Shown here piece after piece: positions 18,282-26,937 of a stretch of 64,000 nucleotides of DNA (its first letter is position 1; each line of letters begins with the position of its first letter). Source of the stretch: an uncultured Clostridium sp. (GTDB taxonomy: Bacteria; Bacillota; Clostridia; TANB77; CAG-508). The DNA is taken from assembly GCA_948438085.1 (NCBI GenBank), contig CAOJKP010000003.1, positions 1 to 64,000 of the forward strand, in the 5' to 3' direction. The position numbers were made by a program, and so were the translations under genes. The notes under the pieces were generated by a model. That model did not search any database. It saw nothing but the letters and a program-made list of their open reading frames with translations, and was not told the origin of the DNA.

Positions 18282-18509
18282 CCAAATGTATGGATTTCAA
18301 GTTGTTTGTAAGTCGAAATATACAATCTGGTTATAATTTGGTTATAACTCATTAGGTTTGTAAAGGTTTCTAAATTGAAAAAGCACAAGAAAATGTTTTG
18401 TTCGCTTGTATTTTATAAATAAATATAGTATAGTAATGTTCATAGGAAATGATAAAAAGCAGATGTAGTTTTGCCACCTAAATTACGAATCTTCGTAGGA
18501 AGGGTGGTG

Positions 18510-18629
18510 ATGTTTATGGTTAAAGTGATACTATTTTATATAATATTACTAATGTTATCTTTAACATTAAACGTTGCCTTGACAACAGTTCTATATAAGA
18601 ACTGGGTGGATAAGCAACTACATAAATAG
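18510..18629 (+). CDS. Small membrane peptide, probable type I toxin
   Basis: A 39-residue peptide (or 37 from the second ATG at 18516) consists of a hydrophobic helix followed by VLYKNWVDKQLHK. Its ribosome site (GGAAGGG) is held in a hairpin: TACGAA pairs with TTCGTA (18484-18489 with 18492-18497) and CCACCT with AGGGTGG. A promoter (TTGTAT 18406-18411, 17 bases, TATAGT 18429-18434) lies upstream. A convergent promoter on the other strand would make an RNA overlapping the 3' end. These are hallmarks of type I toxin-antitoxin units; sequence family not recognised. Confidence 0.65.
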   Translation: MFMVKVILFYIILLMLSLTLNVALTTVLYKNWVDKQLHK

Positions 18630-18633
18630 ATAA

Positions 18634-18674
18634 AAAATAAACCATTCTGCTTAGCCGAGCACTTGGTTTATTTT
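18634..18674. terminator. Bidirectional terminator shared by toxin and antisense RNA
   Basis: An 11-bp stem (18634-18644 with 18664-18674) with an inner TGCT/AGCA helix is flanked by A-run and T-run, so it can serve both strands. Confidence 0.7.
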
Positions 18675-18719
18675 AATCAATATATCGGCAAAACCACGTT
18701 TGTGGAATTGTCATTTCCT
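18635..18719 (-). ncRNA. Candidate antisense RNA of the type I toxin unit
   Basis: On the minus strand TTGACT (18755-18750), an 18-base spacer and TATAAT (18731-18726) predict a start near 18719 and an end at the shared terminator. The first bases of this RNA repeat the first bases of the toxin messenger: ATAGGAAATGA and GTTTTGCC occur at 18442-18452 and 18468-18475 and, inverted, at 18711-18721 and 18687-18694. Overlap with the toxin RNA is at the 3' ends. Confidence 0.5.
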
Positions 18720-18894
18720 ATATCTATTATAAACTATGTATAAGTAAAAAGTCAAGAAGTTTAAAAAATATTAATTGATAGGAATAATTAATAATATAGT
18801 TTAATAAACAAAGACTTATTTTTGCTTATAACATATGGAGCCGCTATAGGTCTTAATATATTTTTAATTAAAGAATTAAACTAGGAGAAAAAAT

Positions 18895-19413
18895 ATGAAA
18901 TTATTTTTAGTGAGACATGGGCAAACCGAAGCAAATGCTAATGGATTATTTAATGGTAGAAATGAAAAAGATTTGAATGATGTAGGAGTAAAACAAGCAG
19001 AGGCATTAATTCCAGAAATTGAAAAGCTACCAATTGATTTAGTTATTTCATCTCCATTAAAAAGAACTATTCATACTGCAAATATATTGAATTTGAAAAA
19101 TTTGATAATTCAGATAGATGATAGATTAATTGAAAGAGATTTTAAAGAAATGACATTAAAGCCAACCAATCTAATAAAAGATAAATCTAAATTATATAAT
19201 TTAGGTAGTTATGAAGAAATAGAAGGAATAGAAGCATTTCAGACAATTTATGATAGAATAGAAGATTTTATTCATGATATAAAGATAAAATATGCAGATA
19301 AAAATATTTTGATTGTAACTCATGGAGACATTATTGTTGCATTCCAAATGTATTTTGATAAAAAATTTTTAGATTATCCCAAAACAGCGGAGCTTATAAA
19401 ATATGAATTGTAA
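18895..19413 (+). CDS. Histidine phosphatase (phosphoglycerate mutase-like)
   Basis: This 172-residue protein begins MKLFLVRHGQTEAN, giving the catalytic His and phosphate pocket of the histidine phosphatase superfamily. ISSPLKRT supplies a pocket Arg, ERDF the acid, and THGDIIVA the second His. It is shorter than glycolytic phosphoglycerate mutase, so a small-molecule phosphatase such as an alpha-ribazole phosphatase-like or CobC-like enzyme is more likely; the substrate cannot be told. AGGAG precedes the ATG. It lies inside the possible cassette downstream of rnj. Confidence 0.88.
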   Translation: MKLFLVRHGQTEANANGLFNGRNEKDLNDVGVKQAEALIPEIEKLPIDLVISSPLKRTIHTANILNLKNLIIQIDDRLIERDFKEMTLKPTNLIKDKSKLYNLGSYEEIEGIEAFQTIYDRIEDFIHDIKIKYADKNILIVTHGDIIVAFQMYFDKKFLDYPKTAELIKYEL

Positions 19414-19693
19414 TTAAAATTTTAATGTTATATAAGTTATAAACAAGCAATGTTATAGGAAGTAGCGACAACATTTGAAGATACAGAAAGTATTATAGAA
19501 GGTTTTGCATTTTAATTAGTAACTGGTTATAATTTGGTTATACACATTAGTTTTGAATAAGCGAAATAGGTTTCTAAAAAAGTGTATAGAATTAGAGAGA
19601 CAACTAAAACAGAGATTTTGTAAAGAAGTACAAAAAATGGGCAAAAATAGCTCGAAGGTAATGCCAATTATAATGGAGGTATAGAAAAATACA

Positions 19694-19728
19694 GTAATAC
19701 CAAGCGATTTAATGCTTGGTATTTTCTG
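19694..19728 (+). terminator. Intrinsic terminator
   Basis: A 10-bp stem (19696-19705 with 19714-19723) is followed by T residues, just after the second copy of the rnj 3' end. Confidence 0.7.
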
Positions 19729-19765
19729 TTTGTTATTAACAGCGTAATACTATCTAATAAATAAA

Positions 19766-19799
19766 AAGACAAGCCCACAGTTCTTTCGAAAAGTGGGCT
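19766..19799 (-). terminator. Terminator of the 19842-20039 gene
   Basis: AGCCCAC (19772-19778) pairs with GTGGGCT (19793-19799); on the minus strand the stem is followed by a T-run. Confidence 0.65.
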
Positions 19800-19841
19800 A
19801 ATAGATGTGACCAACTTAATAACTGTTGGCACTAGAAGGTT

Positions 19842-20039
19842 TTAATGAAAAATGTGGTGCAGTATCGCTGGTATAGTTCTTTTAAACTCTCCGTTTTTTG
19901 TTACCTTATAGCCGTTAATGTAGTAACGACCATTAACTGTATAGAAACTATTAGAAGAACAGTTTCTTACATAGTTTGGAACAGGATAAATTTTATTACC
20001 TATCCGAATATTGTACCCATCGTAATAAGATAGCTTCAT
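19842..20039 (-). CDS. Unknown 65-residue protein
   Basis: The minus-strand frame has AGAGGG six bases before its ATG and its own terminator, which favours it over the overlapping plus-strand frame. The protein is rich in Tyr and Asn (YYDGYNIRIG, YVRNCSSNSFY, GRYYINGYKV) and probably forms a small beta structure; I do not recognise the family. It uses the codon CGG (20006-20004) and is less AT-rich than the chromosomal genes, so it is likely an import. Confidence 0.55.
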   Translation of the reverse strand: MKLSYYDGYNIRIGNKIYPVPNYVRNCSSNSFYTVNGRYYINGYKVTKNGEFKRTIPAILHHIFH

Positions 20040-20123
20040 AATATACCCTCTTTCATATTTATTTGTAATTTAATTATACAACAATTTACATAAAAAATCA
20101 AATAAGATTAATTGTTAAAATAG

Positions 20124-20152
20124 AAAAAACTGTCCACTGGGGACAGTTTTTT
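20124..20152. terminator. Bidirectional terminator
   Basis: A 12-bp stem (20124-20135 with 20141-20152) with A-run and T-run flanks lies just beyond the stop of the minus-strand 20160-20330 gene. Confidence 0.85.
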
Positions 20153-20159
20153 CTTGGGT

Positions 20160-20330
20160 CTAATGATTTAAGATAAATATACTTGCTAAAAGTAGCGGAA
20201 AGGTTACACAAACCCCAGGCCAGAATATGTCTGTAATTTTAAAGCGACATATCCCGTTTGGCACCAGTGACTTATATAAACCTACACAAGAGAAGAACCA
20301 AATACCTTCAAAAAGATACCGTATATTCAT
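20160..20330 (-). CDS. Small membrane protein, unknown
   Basis: The 56-residue product starts at the ATG at 20330, which has AAGGAGG upstream; longer in-frame starts lack a site. Two hydrophobic stretches (FEGIWFFSCVGLY and VCVTFPLLLASIFIL) suggest two membrane segments. Codon 4 is CGG (20321-20319), absent from the chromosomal genes here. The gene stands alone with its own terminator. No family recognised. Confidence 0.55.
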   Translation of the reverse strand: MNIRYLFEGIWFFSCVGLYKSLVPNGICRFKITDIFWPGVCVTFPLLLASIFILNH

Positions 20331-20528
20331 AATGACCTCCTTATAAAACATGTAGATATTAATATTATAACATAATATTAATAGTTGATGCAATTTGCAA
20401 TATTATGTAAAGTGTAGTATAATTAAATTATGTAACTTGAAATTCACTGTCATTTTGCATATAAGCAATATTTGTGCAATTATACAGTGTCCATGGCATT
20501 TCATAATGAGTATAAAGAGGACACCAAT

Positions 20529-20882
20529 ATGAAAAAAATATTTACAAGAAAGCTTAAAAAGCAGTTTTCAGTAGTTTTGTGTTTGGGTACAAGCATTATT
20601 GCAGTTGTAATGATGTTATACTTGGCACAAAACATGAAAAAACCAGTTGTACACGAAAGGGTGCAGTTGGTGCTGGTTGATGATACATTATCAACTAATG
20701 TATCAGAGTTTATTTCGATTTCTGATGAAGCTGTTTTGAAAAGAATAGCATCAATTAAGGAGATTGAAATGAATACTGATGTAAGGAAGTATTCAGATAA
20801 AATTCTGGTTGTATCGTCTGAACACCAGGATTTGAAAGAGGTAGCCTTTGATCTGGGCTACAAAATAGTACAGGTCAACTAA
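20529..20882 (+). CDS. Single-pass membrane protein, unknown
   Basis: I start this at the ATG at 20529 (AGAGGA upstream), giving 117 residues. A basic N-terminus (KKIFTRKLKKQF) precedes a membrane helix (VVLCLGTSIIAVVMMLYLA, about residues 14-32). The outside part has alternating strands and helices ending AFDLGYKIVQVN. It could be a small extracytoplasmic domain protein. Base composition is more balanced than in neighbours, and it has its own terminator, so acquisition is likely. Family not recognised. Confidence 0.6.
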   Translation: MKKIFTRKLKKQFSVVLCLGTSIIAVVMMLYLAQNMKKPVVHERVQLVLVDDTLSTNVSEFISISDEAVLKRIASIKEIEMNTDVRKYSDKILVVSSEHQDLKEVAFDLGYKIVQVN

Positions 20883-20892
20883 GAAATAAAAC

Positions 20893-20932
20893 CCTTCAAT
20901 ATAATAGCCATGGTTATATTGAAGGATTTTTA
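20893..20932 (+). terminator. Intrinsic terminator
   Basis: A 12-bp stem (20893-20904 with 20914-20925) is followed by a T-rich tail. Confidence 0.85.
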
Positions 20933-20970
20933 TTTTTCATTAAATACTCCTGATATTAGGCGAATTAATC

Positions 20971-20999
20971 TTGTAAAAACGAAGATATTGGTATATAAT
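20971..20999 (+). promoter_or_regulatory. Promoter of gltX
   Basis: TTGTAA (20971-20976), a 17-base spacer and TATAAT (20994-20999) lie 33 bases upstream of the gltX start. Confidence 0.7.
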
Positions 21000-21031
21000 A
21001 ATAAAAATCATAAATAAAAGGGAGAGTAATT

Positions 21032-22690
21032 ATGGATTATAAAGATTTAGCAAACTTGATATTTCCAGATGTAAAGGATATATCATATTACGAAGAAAAA
21101 TATGCAAGAAGGAATTTAGAAGAAGGAGCAATAGTAACAAGATATGCACCAAGCCCAACAGGATTTATGCATATAGGAGGTTTATATCAAGCAGCAATAT
21201 CTAAAAAAATAGCAAATCAAACAAAAGGAATTTTCTTTTTAAGAATAGAAGATACAGATCAAAAAAGAGAAATAGAAAATGGAGTAATTGAAATAATAGA
21301 ATCTTTAAAAGAATTTAATGTAGAAGCAGATGAAGGTATGATAGATGAAGAAAATTATGTCGGAAATTATGGTCCATATAAGCAATCATTAAGAAAAGAA
21401 ATATATCATGCCTATGCAAAACATTTAATAGAAAAAGGTTTAGCATATCCATGTTTTTGTAAATCAGAAGACTTAGAAGAAATGAGAGCAAAACAAGAAG
21501 CAGCAAAACTTAGAACAGGATATTATGGAGTATGGTCAAAATGTAGACATATACCTGTAAATGAAGCAATAGAAAGAATAAATAATAAAGAAGAATATAT
21601 ATTAAGATTAAAATCAATTGGAAATCCAGAAAAAAAGATAAAACATAAAGATGTAATAAAAGGAAATGTAGACTTTCCAGAAAACGACCAAGATATAGTA
21701 ATAATAAAATCAGATGGATTACCAACATATCATTTTGCACATGCAGTTGATGACCATCTAATGGGCACCAATATGGTAATACGTGGAGATGAATGGCTAT
21801 CTTCTGTACCATTACACTTACAATTATTTCAAATGCTAGAATTTAAAGCACCAAAATATGCACACATTGCACCAATCATGAAGGAAGAAGATGGAGGAAA
21901 AAGAAAATTAAGTAAAAGAAAAGACCCAGAAGCAGCAGTTAGCTACTATAAAGAAGTTGGAATTCCATCTGAAGCAGTTACAGAATACTTATTAAATATA
22001 GCGAATTCAAATTTCGAACAATGGAGAAAACAAAACCCAGATGCAAGTATAGAAGAATTTGATTTTCAAATAAACAAAATGAGTGTAAGTGGAGCTTTAT
22101 TTGATATGGTAAAATTATTAGACATATCAAAAAGAGTAATATCAAAATACAGTGCTGAAAAGGTATATAATGAAGCATTAAATTGGGCAAAAGAGTATGA
22201 TAATGAATTAAAAGATATGTTAGCAAACAATAAAGAATATAGCTTAAAGGTATTAGGAATAGAAAGAGGAAATATTAAACCTAGAAGAGATATAGCTAGT
22301 TGGTCAGATGTTAAAGAAAATATTTATTATATGTATGAGGAAAAATACAATAATCAACAATCAAATTATGAGTTTCAAAATATCAATAATAAAGAAGAAA
22401 TAAAAGACATTGTAACAACATATATAAATAATTATTTTAATATAGACGATGATAAAGAAACATGGTTTAACAAAATGAAAGATTTAGCAGAAGCTTTTGG
22501 ATATGCAAGAGAAGTAAAAGAATATAAGCAAGAGCCAGAAAAGTATAAAGGACATGTTGGAGATATAAGCACATTAATAAGAATATGTTTAACAAAAAGA
22601 ACAAATACACCAGACATGTATGAAATAATGAATGTTTTAGGAAAAGAAAATGTAATAAAAAGACTAAATAATGCAATACAAAATATGTAA
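21032..22690 (+). CDS. gltX: Glutamyl-tRNA synthetase
   Basis: This 552-residue class I synthetase charges tRNA with glutamate. The HIGH-type signature is in YAPSPTGFMHIGG (about residues 41-53), the KMSKS-type in KRKLSKRKDP (about 289-298), and IRGDEWLSS lies between. The catalytic domain resembles bacterial GltX, while the C-terminal anticodon-binding part is long and rather unlike the textbook forms. In Clostridia such an enzyme may also misacylate tRNA-Gln for GatCAB. A DUF951 gene follows by 26 bases. Confidence 0.95.
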   Translation: MDYKDLANLIFPDVKDISYYEEKYARRNLEEGAIVTRYAPSPTGFMHIGGLYQAAISKKIANQTKGIFFLRIEDTDQKREIENGVIEIIESLKEFNVEADEGMIDEENYVGNYGPYKQSLRKEIYHAYAKHLIEKGLAYPCFCKSEDLEEMRAKQEAAKLRTGYYGVWSKCRHIPVNEAIERINNKEEYILRLKSIGNPEKKIKHKDVIKGNVDFPENDQDIVIIKSDGLPTYHFAHAVDDHLMGTNMVIRGDEWLSSVPLHLQLFQMLEFKAPKYAHIAPIMKEEDGGKRKLSKRKDPEAAVSYYKEVGIPSEAVTEYLLNIANSNFEQWRKQNPDASIEEFDFQINKMSVSGALFDMVKLLDISKRVISKYSAEKVYNEALNWAKEYDNELKDMLANNKEYSLKVLGIERGNIKPRRDIASWSDVKENIYYMYEEKYNNQQSNYEFQNINNKEEIKDIVTTYINNYFNIDDDKETWFNKMKDLAEAFGYAREVKEYKQEPEKYKGHVGDISTLIRICLTKRTNTPDMYEIMNVLGKENVIKRLNNAIQNM

Positions 22691-22716
22691 TTTCTAGTAG
22701 AAAAGGAAATCAAAAT

Positions 22717-22893
22717 ATGGAATATAACATAGGAGATATAGTAAGAACAAAAAAAGTACATCCATGTGGAAGTAAATTATGGGAGATAATGCGAGTAGGA
22801 GTAGATTTTAAATTAAAATGTACAAAATGTGAGCATGTAATAACAGTAGAACGTGAAAAAGCATTAAAAATGATAACAAAAAAAGAAAATTAA
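22717..22893 (+). CDS. DUF951 family protein
   Basis: This short gene encodes 58 residues matching DUF951: YNIGDIVRTKKVHPCGSKLW, then EIMRVGVDFKLKC, then the CTKC pair. It is a small beta protein, probably zinc-binding through three or four Cys, conserved in Firmicutes with unknown function and often near the chromosome partition or tRNA synthetase genes. AAGGAAAT precedes the ATG; a terminator follows. Confidence 0.92.
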   Translation: MEYNIGDIVRTKKVHPCGSKLWEIMRVGVDFKLKCTKCEHVITVEREKALKMITKKEN

Positions 22894-22903
22894 AATACAT
22901 AAA

Positions 22904-22956
22904 ATGAACTCTTTTACAATAAACTAATAGTAGTTTATTATAAAGGAGTTTTTTTC
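22904..22956 (+). terminator. Terminator that also contains the ribosome site of the next gene
   Basis: AACTC...CAATAAACT (from 22904) pairs imperfectly with AGTTTATT...GGAGTT (to 22950), followed by a T-run. The right arm contains AAGGAG (22943-22948), the site for the TTG start at 22957, so folding would both stop transcription and hide that site. Confidence 0.7.
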
Positions 22957-23694
22957 TTGAATTATATATTAAAAACAACATTAATAGGATTATTTTTTGG
23001 AACATTCGGAACAACTTTAGGAGGAATTATAGGTGTATTCATGAAAGGTACATCTAAAAAATTTTTAAGCTTCATACTATCATTAGCATCTGGACTAATG
23101 ATAGCAATTGTATGTTTTGATTTAATACCAGAAGCATTAAGTATTAGCAAAATTCCAACTGTAATACTTGGAATTGTATTTGGAGTAATATTAATGATAA
23201 TATGTGATATCCTAGTTGCAAAAAAATTCAATAAAAATGAAACATCTAAAATGAATAGCCTATTAAAGACGGGAATAGTAGTAAGCATTGGATTAGCACT
23301 TCATAATTTTCCAGAAGGCTTAGCAATAGGTTCAGGTTTCGGAGCATCAATAAAACTAGGATATTCATTAGCAATAGCAATATTATTGCATGATATACCA
23401 GAAGGAATATCTATGGCAGTACCTATGAAAAATGGTGGAATGAAAATATATAAAGTAATAATATATGTAATACTTTCAGGAATAACAACAGGAATAGGAG
23501 CATTTTTTGGAGTATTAGTTGGAAGTATATCTGAACAAATAATTGCAATATGTTTATCGTTTGCAGCAGGAGCAATGTTATACATTGTTTCAGGTGAATT
23601 AATACCAGAATCAAATAAATTATATAGTGGTAAAATATCAAGTATGGGAAATATATTAGGGTTTATACTTGGAATATTTGCGGCAAGTAATTAG
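22957..23694 (+). CDS. ZIP family metal transporter
   Basis: This 245-residue membrane protein has eight likely helices. Metal-site motifs are HNFPEGLAIGSGF in helix 4 and HDIPEGISMAVPM in helix 5, the hallmarks of ZIP carriers (ZupT-like), which import zinc or other divalent ions. The start is TTG, decided by AAGGAG eight bases upstream. That site is in the arm of the preceding terminator hairpin. No metal-sensor gene is nearby. Confidence 0.93.
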   Translation: MNYILKTTLIGLFFGTFGTTLGGIIGVFMKGTSKKFLSFILSLASGLMIAIVCFDLIPEALSISKIPTVILGIVFGVILMIICDILVAKKFNKNETSKMNSLLKTGIVVSIGLALHNFPEGLAIGSGFGASIKLGYSLAIAILLHDIPEGISMAVPMKNGGMKIYKVIIYVILSGITTGIGAFFGVLVGSISEQIIAICLSFAAGAMLYIVSGELIPESNKLYSGKISSMGNILGFILGIFAASN

Positions 23695-23716
23695 AGCTAA
23701 AGTATAATTAATTAAT

Positions 23717-23862
23717 AAAAAGTAAGAATAATATATATTTTTTGTTTTGAAGTGCGACCCTTTGTGGGGACCGCCGAGGGCTGTTAAGGTTTACCTGTTA
23801 CAGCCCCAGTGGGGAAGGCTGGAGCACGTAAAATAAAAAATATATATTATTCTTACTTTTTT
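23717..23862 (-). repeat. Palindromic intergenic element, type A copy 2 (inverted)
   Basis: The core matches the reverse complement of copy 1 at 15887-16031, with about 10 substitutions. The arms (about 30 bases, left GTAAGAATAATATATA, right its complement) differ from copy 1 but pair with each other. The inner GGCTGT/ACAGCC helix is perfect here. No reading frame is present. Confidence 0.85.
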
Positions 23863-23954
23863 AGTTATTTAAAATAAAATCTAAATAATAAAAAATAATT
23901 GAACGAAAAAGTAATAAATGATATAATAGCCAAAGTAATTATGGGGTGGTAGCT

Positions 23955-24426
23955 ATGAATATAATGTTTATATGTACAGGAAATATATGTAGGAGTGCAA
24001 TGGCACATCATTTATTGGAAAAAAGATTAGAACAAAACGATATTAAAAATGTACAAGTATTTTCGGCGGGGATATTTGCCGAAAATCGGAGATAGTGCAA
24101 CATATAATACAGAAGAAGTAATGAAAGAATATGATGTAGATATGAGAAAACACAAAACAACAAATGTACAATGTAGCAATATAGAATCAATGGATTTAAT
24201 ACTTTGTGCAACAAATTCACATAAAAGAATATTAATACAAATGTATCCCAATATAGCAGATAAAATATTCACAATGAAAGAATATGTACAAAATGACCCA
24301 AATGATTTAGATATAAAAGACCCATGGGGATATGATGTAAGTGTATATAGATATTGTGCAGGGCAAATAGATAAATGTATAGAATTATTAATTGAAAAAA
24401 TTCAAATGTCAAATAAAGAGGAGTAA
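23955..24426 (+). CDS. Low-molecular-weight protein-tyrosine phosphatase, one-base frameshift at 24087
   Basis: The N-terminus MFICTGNICRSAMA holds the catalytic CX5R loop of low-molecular-weight phosphatases (YwlE/Wzb type, for phosphotyrosine or phosphoarginine). At codon 45 the frame reads CGG AGA TAG and stops. Skipping the C at 24087 gives GGA GAT AGT and a full protein of 156 residues ending KIQMSNKEE, with DPWGYDVSVYRYC supplying the acid loop. Downstream is pcrA after two bases. It may be expressed by +1 shift at CGG, be dead, or carry a sequence error. Confidence 0.9.
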
Positions 24427-24428
24427 AA

Positions 24429-26705
24429 ATGGAACTATTAAATGGATTAAATAATAAACAATACGAAGCAGTAAAAAAATGTGAAGGACCATGCCTTGTT
24501 ATTGCAGGAGCTGGAAGCGGTAAAACAAAAGTATTAACACATAAGATTGCATATTTAATGCAAGAAAAATATGTTAAACCATGGAATATACTTGCAATAA
24601 CATTTACCAATAAAGCAGCAAATGAAATGAAACAAAGAATAGAACAAATTGTAGGTGAAGATATTACAAAAGATTTATGGATTGGAACATTTCACTCTAT
24701 ATGTGTACGAATATTAAGGAGATATATAGATAGACTGGGGTTCGAATCATCATTTGTAATATTTGATACACAGGACCAAAAAACATTAATAAAAGATTGT
24801 CTAAAGCAATTTAATTTAGATGATAAAATGTTTACAGATAAATCTGTATTATCAGAAATTAGTAATGCTAAAAATGAAATGCTAGAGCCAGATACATATT
24901 CAGTAAATGTAAAAGGAGATTTCAGAAAAGAAAAAATAGCCGAAATATATTATCTATATCAAAAAAGACTAAAAGAAAACAATGCATTAGATTTTGATGA
25001 TATAATAAACTATACAATAAAAATATTTATGGAAAATCCAGATGTATTAGAATATTATGGTGAAAAATTTAAGTATGTATTAGTAGACGAATATCAAGAT
25101 ACAAATAAAGCACAATTTATGCTTATATCATTATTAGCAGCAAGATACGGAAATATAACAGTAGTTGGAGATAATGACCAAGGAATATATTCATTTAGAG
25201 GAGCAGATATATCAAACATACTAAACTTTGAAAAAGACTTTCCAGGAACTACTATTATAAAGCTAGAGCAAAATTATAGATGTACACAAAATATATTAAA
25301 TATAGCAAATGCAGTAATAAAAAATAATGAGGTAAAATATGATAAAAAACTATGGACAGAAAACGAAAAAGGACAATTACCTACAGTTTCAGTTGCAGAT
25401 GATGAGTACGATGAAGCAAGGTACATAGTAGAGCAAATAAATCATTTAAAAAGAGAAGAATACTATAAATATTCAGATTTTGCTATATTATACAGAATGA
25501 ATACACAATCTCGTGCAATAGAAGAAATTCTAGTAAGAGAAGATATACCATATAAAATTATAGGTGGACTAAAATTCTATGAAAGAAAAGAAATTAAAGA
25601 TATAATTGCATATCTACGTTTAATAAATAACTCAAATGACAATTTAAGTTTACGAAGAATAATAAATGAACCCAAAAGAGGAATAGGTAAAACAAGTTTA
25701 GATAATATTCAACAATTATCAGAGCAAAATTCTATATCAATGTACGAAATTATAAAAAATGCAGAGCAATATGGGTTAAATAGAGTATTTGTAAATTCTA
25801 GAGAATTTATACAAGTAATAGAAGAATTAAAAGAAGAAAAAGAAAAATTAAAAATATCTGAATTAGTAAAAGCTACATTATCAAAAACAGGATATACAAA
25901 AGCACTAGAATTAGAAAACTCAGTAGAAGCGGAGAATAGAATAGAAAACTTAGAAGAATTTTTAACAGTTGCAATAGAATTTGAAGAACAATCAGCAGAA
26001 AATACACTAAGTGAATTTCTAGAAAGTATAACACTTTCAAGTGATATAGATAATCTTGAAGAAGAACAAGATTCTGTTACATTAATGACATTACATAGTG
26101 CAAAAGGGTTAGAATTTCCAGTAGTATTTTTAGTTGGTATGGAAGAAGGAATATTTCCAGGATATAAATCTATAGGAGAACAAAAAGAGCTAGAAGAAGA
26201 AAGACGTTTATGTTATGTAGGAATTACAAGAGCAAAAAACAACTTATTTTTAACATGTGCAAAAAGAAGAACAATATTTGGCTCAACAAGCTATAATCAA
26301 GTATCAAGATTTATTAATGAAATACCGCAAAATTTATTAGATGGTTCACAAAATTTGCAAAACAATAAAAAAGAAGAATTTGAGGATACTAAATATGAAT
26401 GGAAATATGGAAACTCAAAATTAAACACATATTCAGATGAAACAGTAAAAAAGACAAATTATTCAAATAATACATATGCATTTAGAACAGCACAAAGCTT
26501 TTTAGATAATCTTAATAAAAAATCAAATAATGTAGACCTTTCAATATATAAAGAAGGAAAAAGAGTATATCACAAAAAATTTGGAGAGGGAACAATAAAT
26601 TATGTTGAAGAAGAAGGAGAAGACTTAAAAGTAGATATAAGTTTTGATAAAGTAGGGCATAAAAGATTAATGGCAAAATTTGCAGGATTAGAGGTAATAG
26701 ACTAA
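24429..26705 (+). CDS. pcrA: ATP-dependent DNA helicase PcrA/UvrD
   Basis: This 758-residue superfamily 1A helicase unwinds DNA 3' to 5' in repair and in clearing replication conflicts. Motifs run in order: GAGSGKTKVL (I), TFTNKAANEMK (Ia), VDEYQDTN (II), GDNDQGIYSFRGA (III), LEQNYRC (IV), TLHSAKGLEFPVVF (V) and YVGITRAK (VI). The C-terminal tail (VYHKKFGEGTI onward) is the Tudor-like domain that binds RNA polymerase in PcrA. It is two bases after the phosphatase gene. Confidence 0.97.
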   Translation: MELLNGLNNKQYEAVKKCEGPCLVIAGAGSGKTKVLTHKIAYLMQEKYVKPWNILAITFTNKAANEMKQRIEQIVGEDITKDLWIGTFHSICVRILRRYIDRLGFESSFVIFDTQDQKTLIKDCLKQFNLDDKMFTDKSVLSEISNAKNEMLEPDTYSVNVKGDFRKEKIAEIYYLYQKRLKENNALDFDDIINYTIKIFMENPDVLEYYGEKFKYVLVDEYQDTNKAQFMLISLLAARYGNITVVGDNDQGIYSFRGADISNILNFEKDFPGTTIIKLEQNYRCTQNILNIANAVIKNNEVKYDKKLWTENEKGQLPTVSVADDEYDEARYIVEQINHLKREEYYKYSDFAILYRMNTQSRAIEEILVREDIPYKIIGGLKFYERKEIKDIIAYLRLINNSNDNLSLRRIINEPKRGIGKTSLDNIQQLSEQNSISMYEIIKNAEQYGLNRVFVNSREFIQVIEELKEEKEKLKISELVKATLSKTGYTKALELENSVEAENRIENLEEFLTVAIEFEEQSAENTLSEFLESITLSSDIDNLEEEQDSVTLMTLHSAKGLEFPVVFLVGMEEGIFPGYKSIGEQKELEEERRLCYVGITRAKNNLFLTCAKRRTIFGSTSYNQVSRFINEIPQNLLDGSQNLQNNKKEEFEDTKYEWKYGNSKLNTYSDETVKKTNYSNNTYAFRTAQSFLDNLNKKSNNVDLSIYKEGKRVYHKKFGEGTINYVEEEGEDLKVDISFDKVGHKRLMAKFAGLEVID

Positions 26706-26937
26706 AAAAACATCAAATATTAGGGCAAAAGCACTTATAATACATAATTATTACGAATATTACAAAAATATTACAAAAAATATTATTAATTATAAAATGA
26801 AGAAAAACGAAGATATTTAAAGATAATTATAAATAATAAACAATAATTTAATCTAATAGGAATTGTGAAAAAAAAATACTTAATATAGAATATAAACATA
26901 AATAAAAAATAAGAAAAGGAGTATGTATAAAATACCT

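Larger units (their letters stand above)
18259..19684 (+). other. Possible inserted cassette between 23-bp direct repeats at the rnj 3' end
   Basis: The last 23 bases of rnj (18259-18281) recur exactly at 19662-19684, where they encode MPIIMEV and a stop again. Inside each copy lies a further 20-base direct repeat (18327-18346 and 19523-19542), itself built of two GGTTATA units. The arrangement core-arm...arm-core recalls attachment sites. The interval holds a type I toxin-like unit and a histidine phosphatase but no recombinase. Confidence 0.45.

Noticed and set aside
19845-20033. Plus-strand frame overlapping the minus-strand 19842-20039 gene
   Set aside because: Only the minus-strand frame has a well-placed ribosome site and a terminator.
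24737-24748. GGTTCGAATC phrase resembling a tRNA T-arm
   Set aside because: It falls inside conserved pcrA coding sequence and no acceptor or anticodon arm is present.
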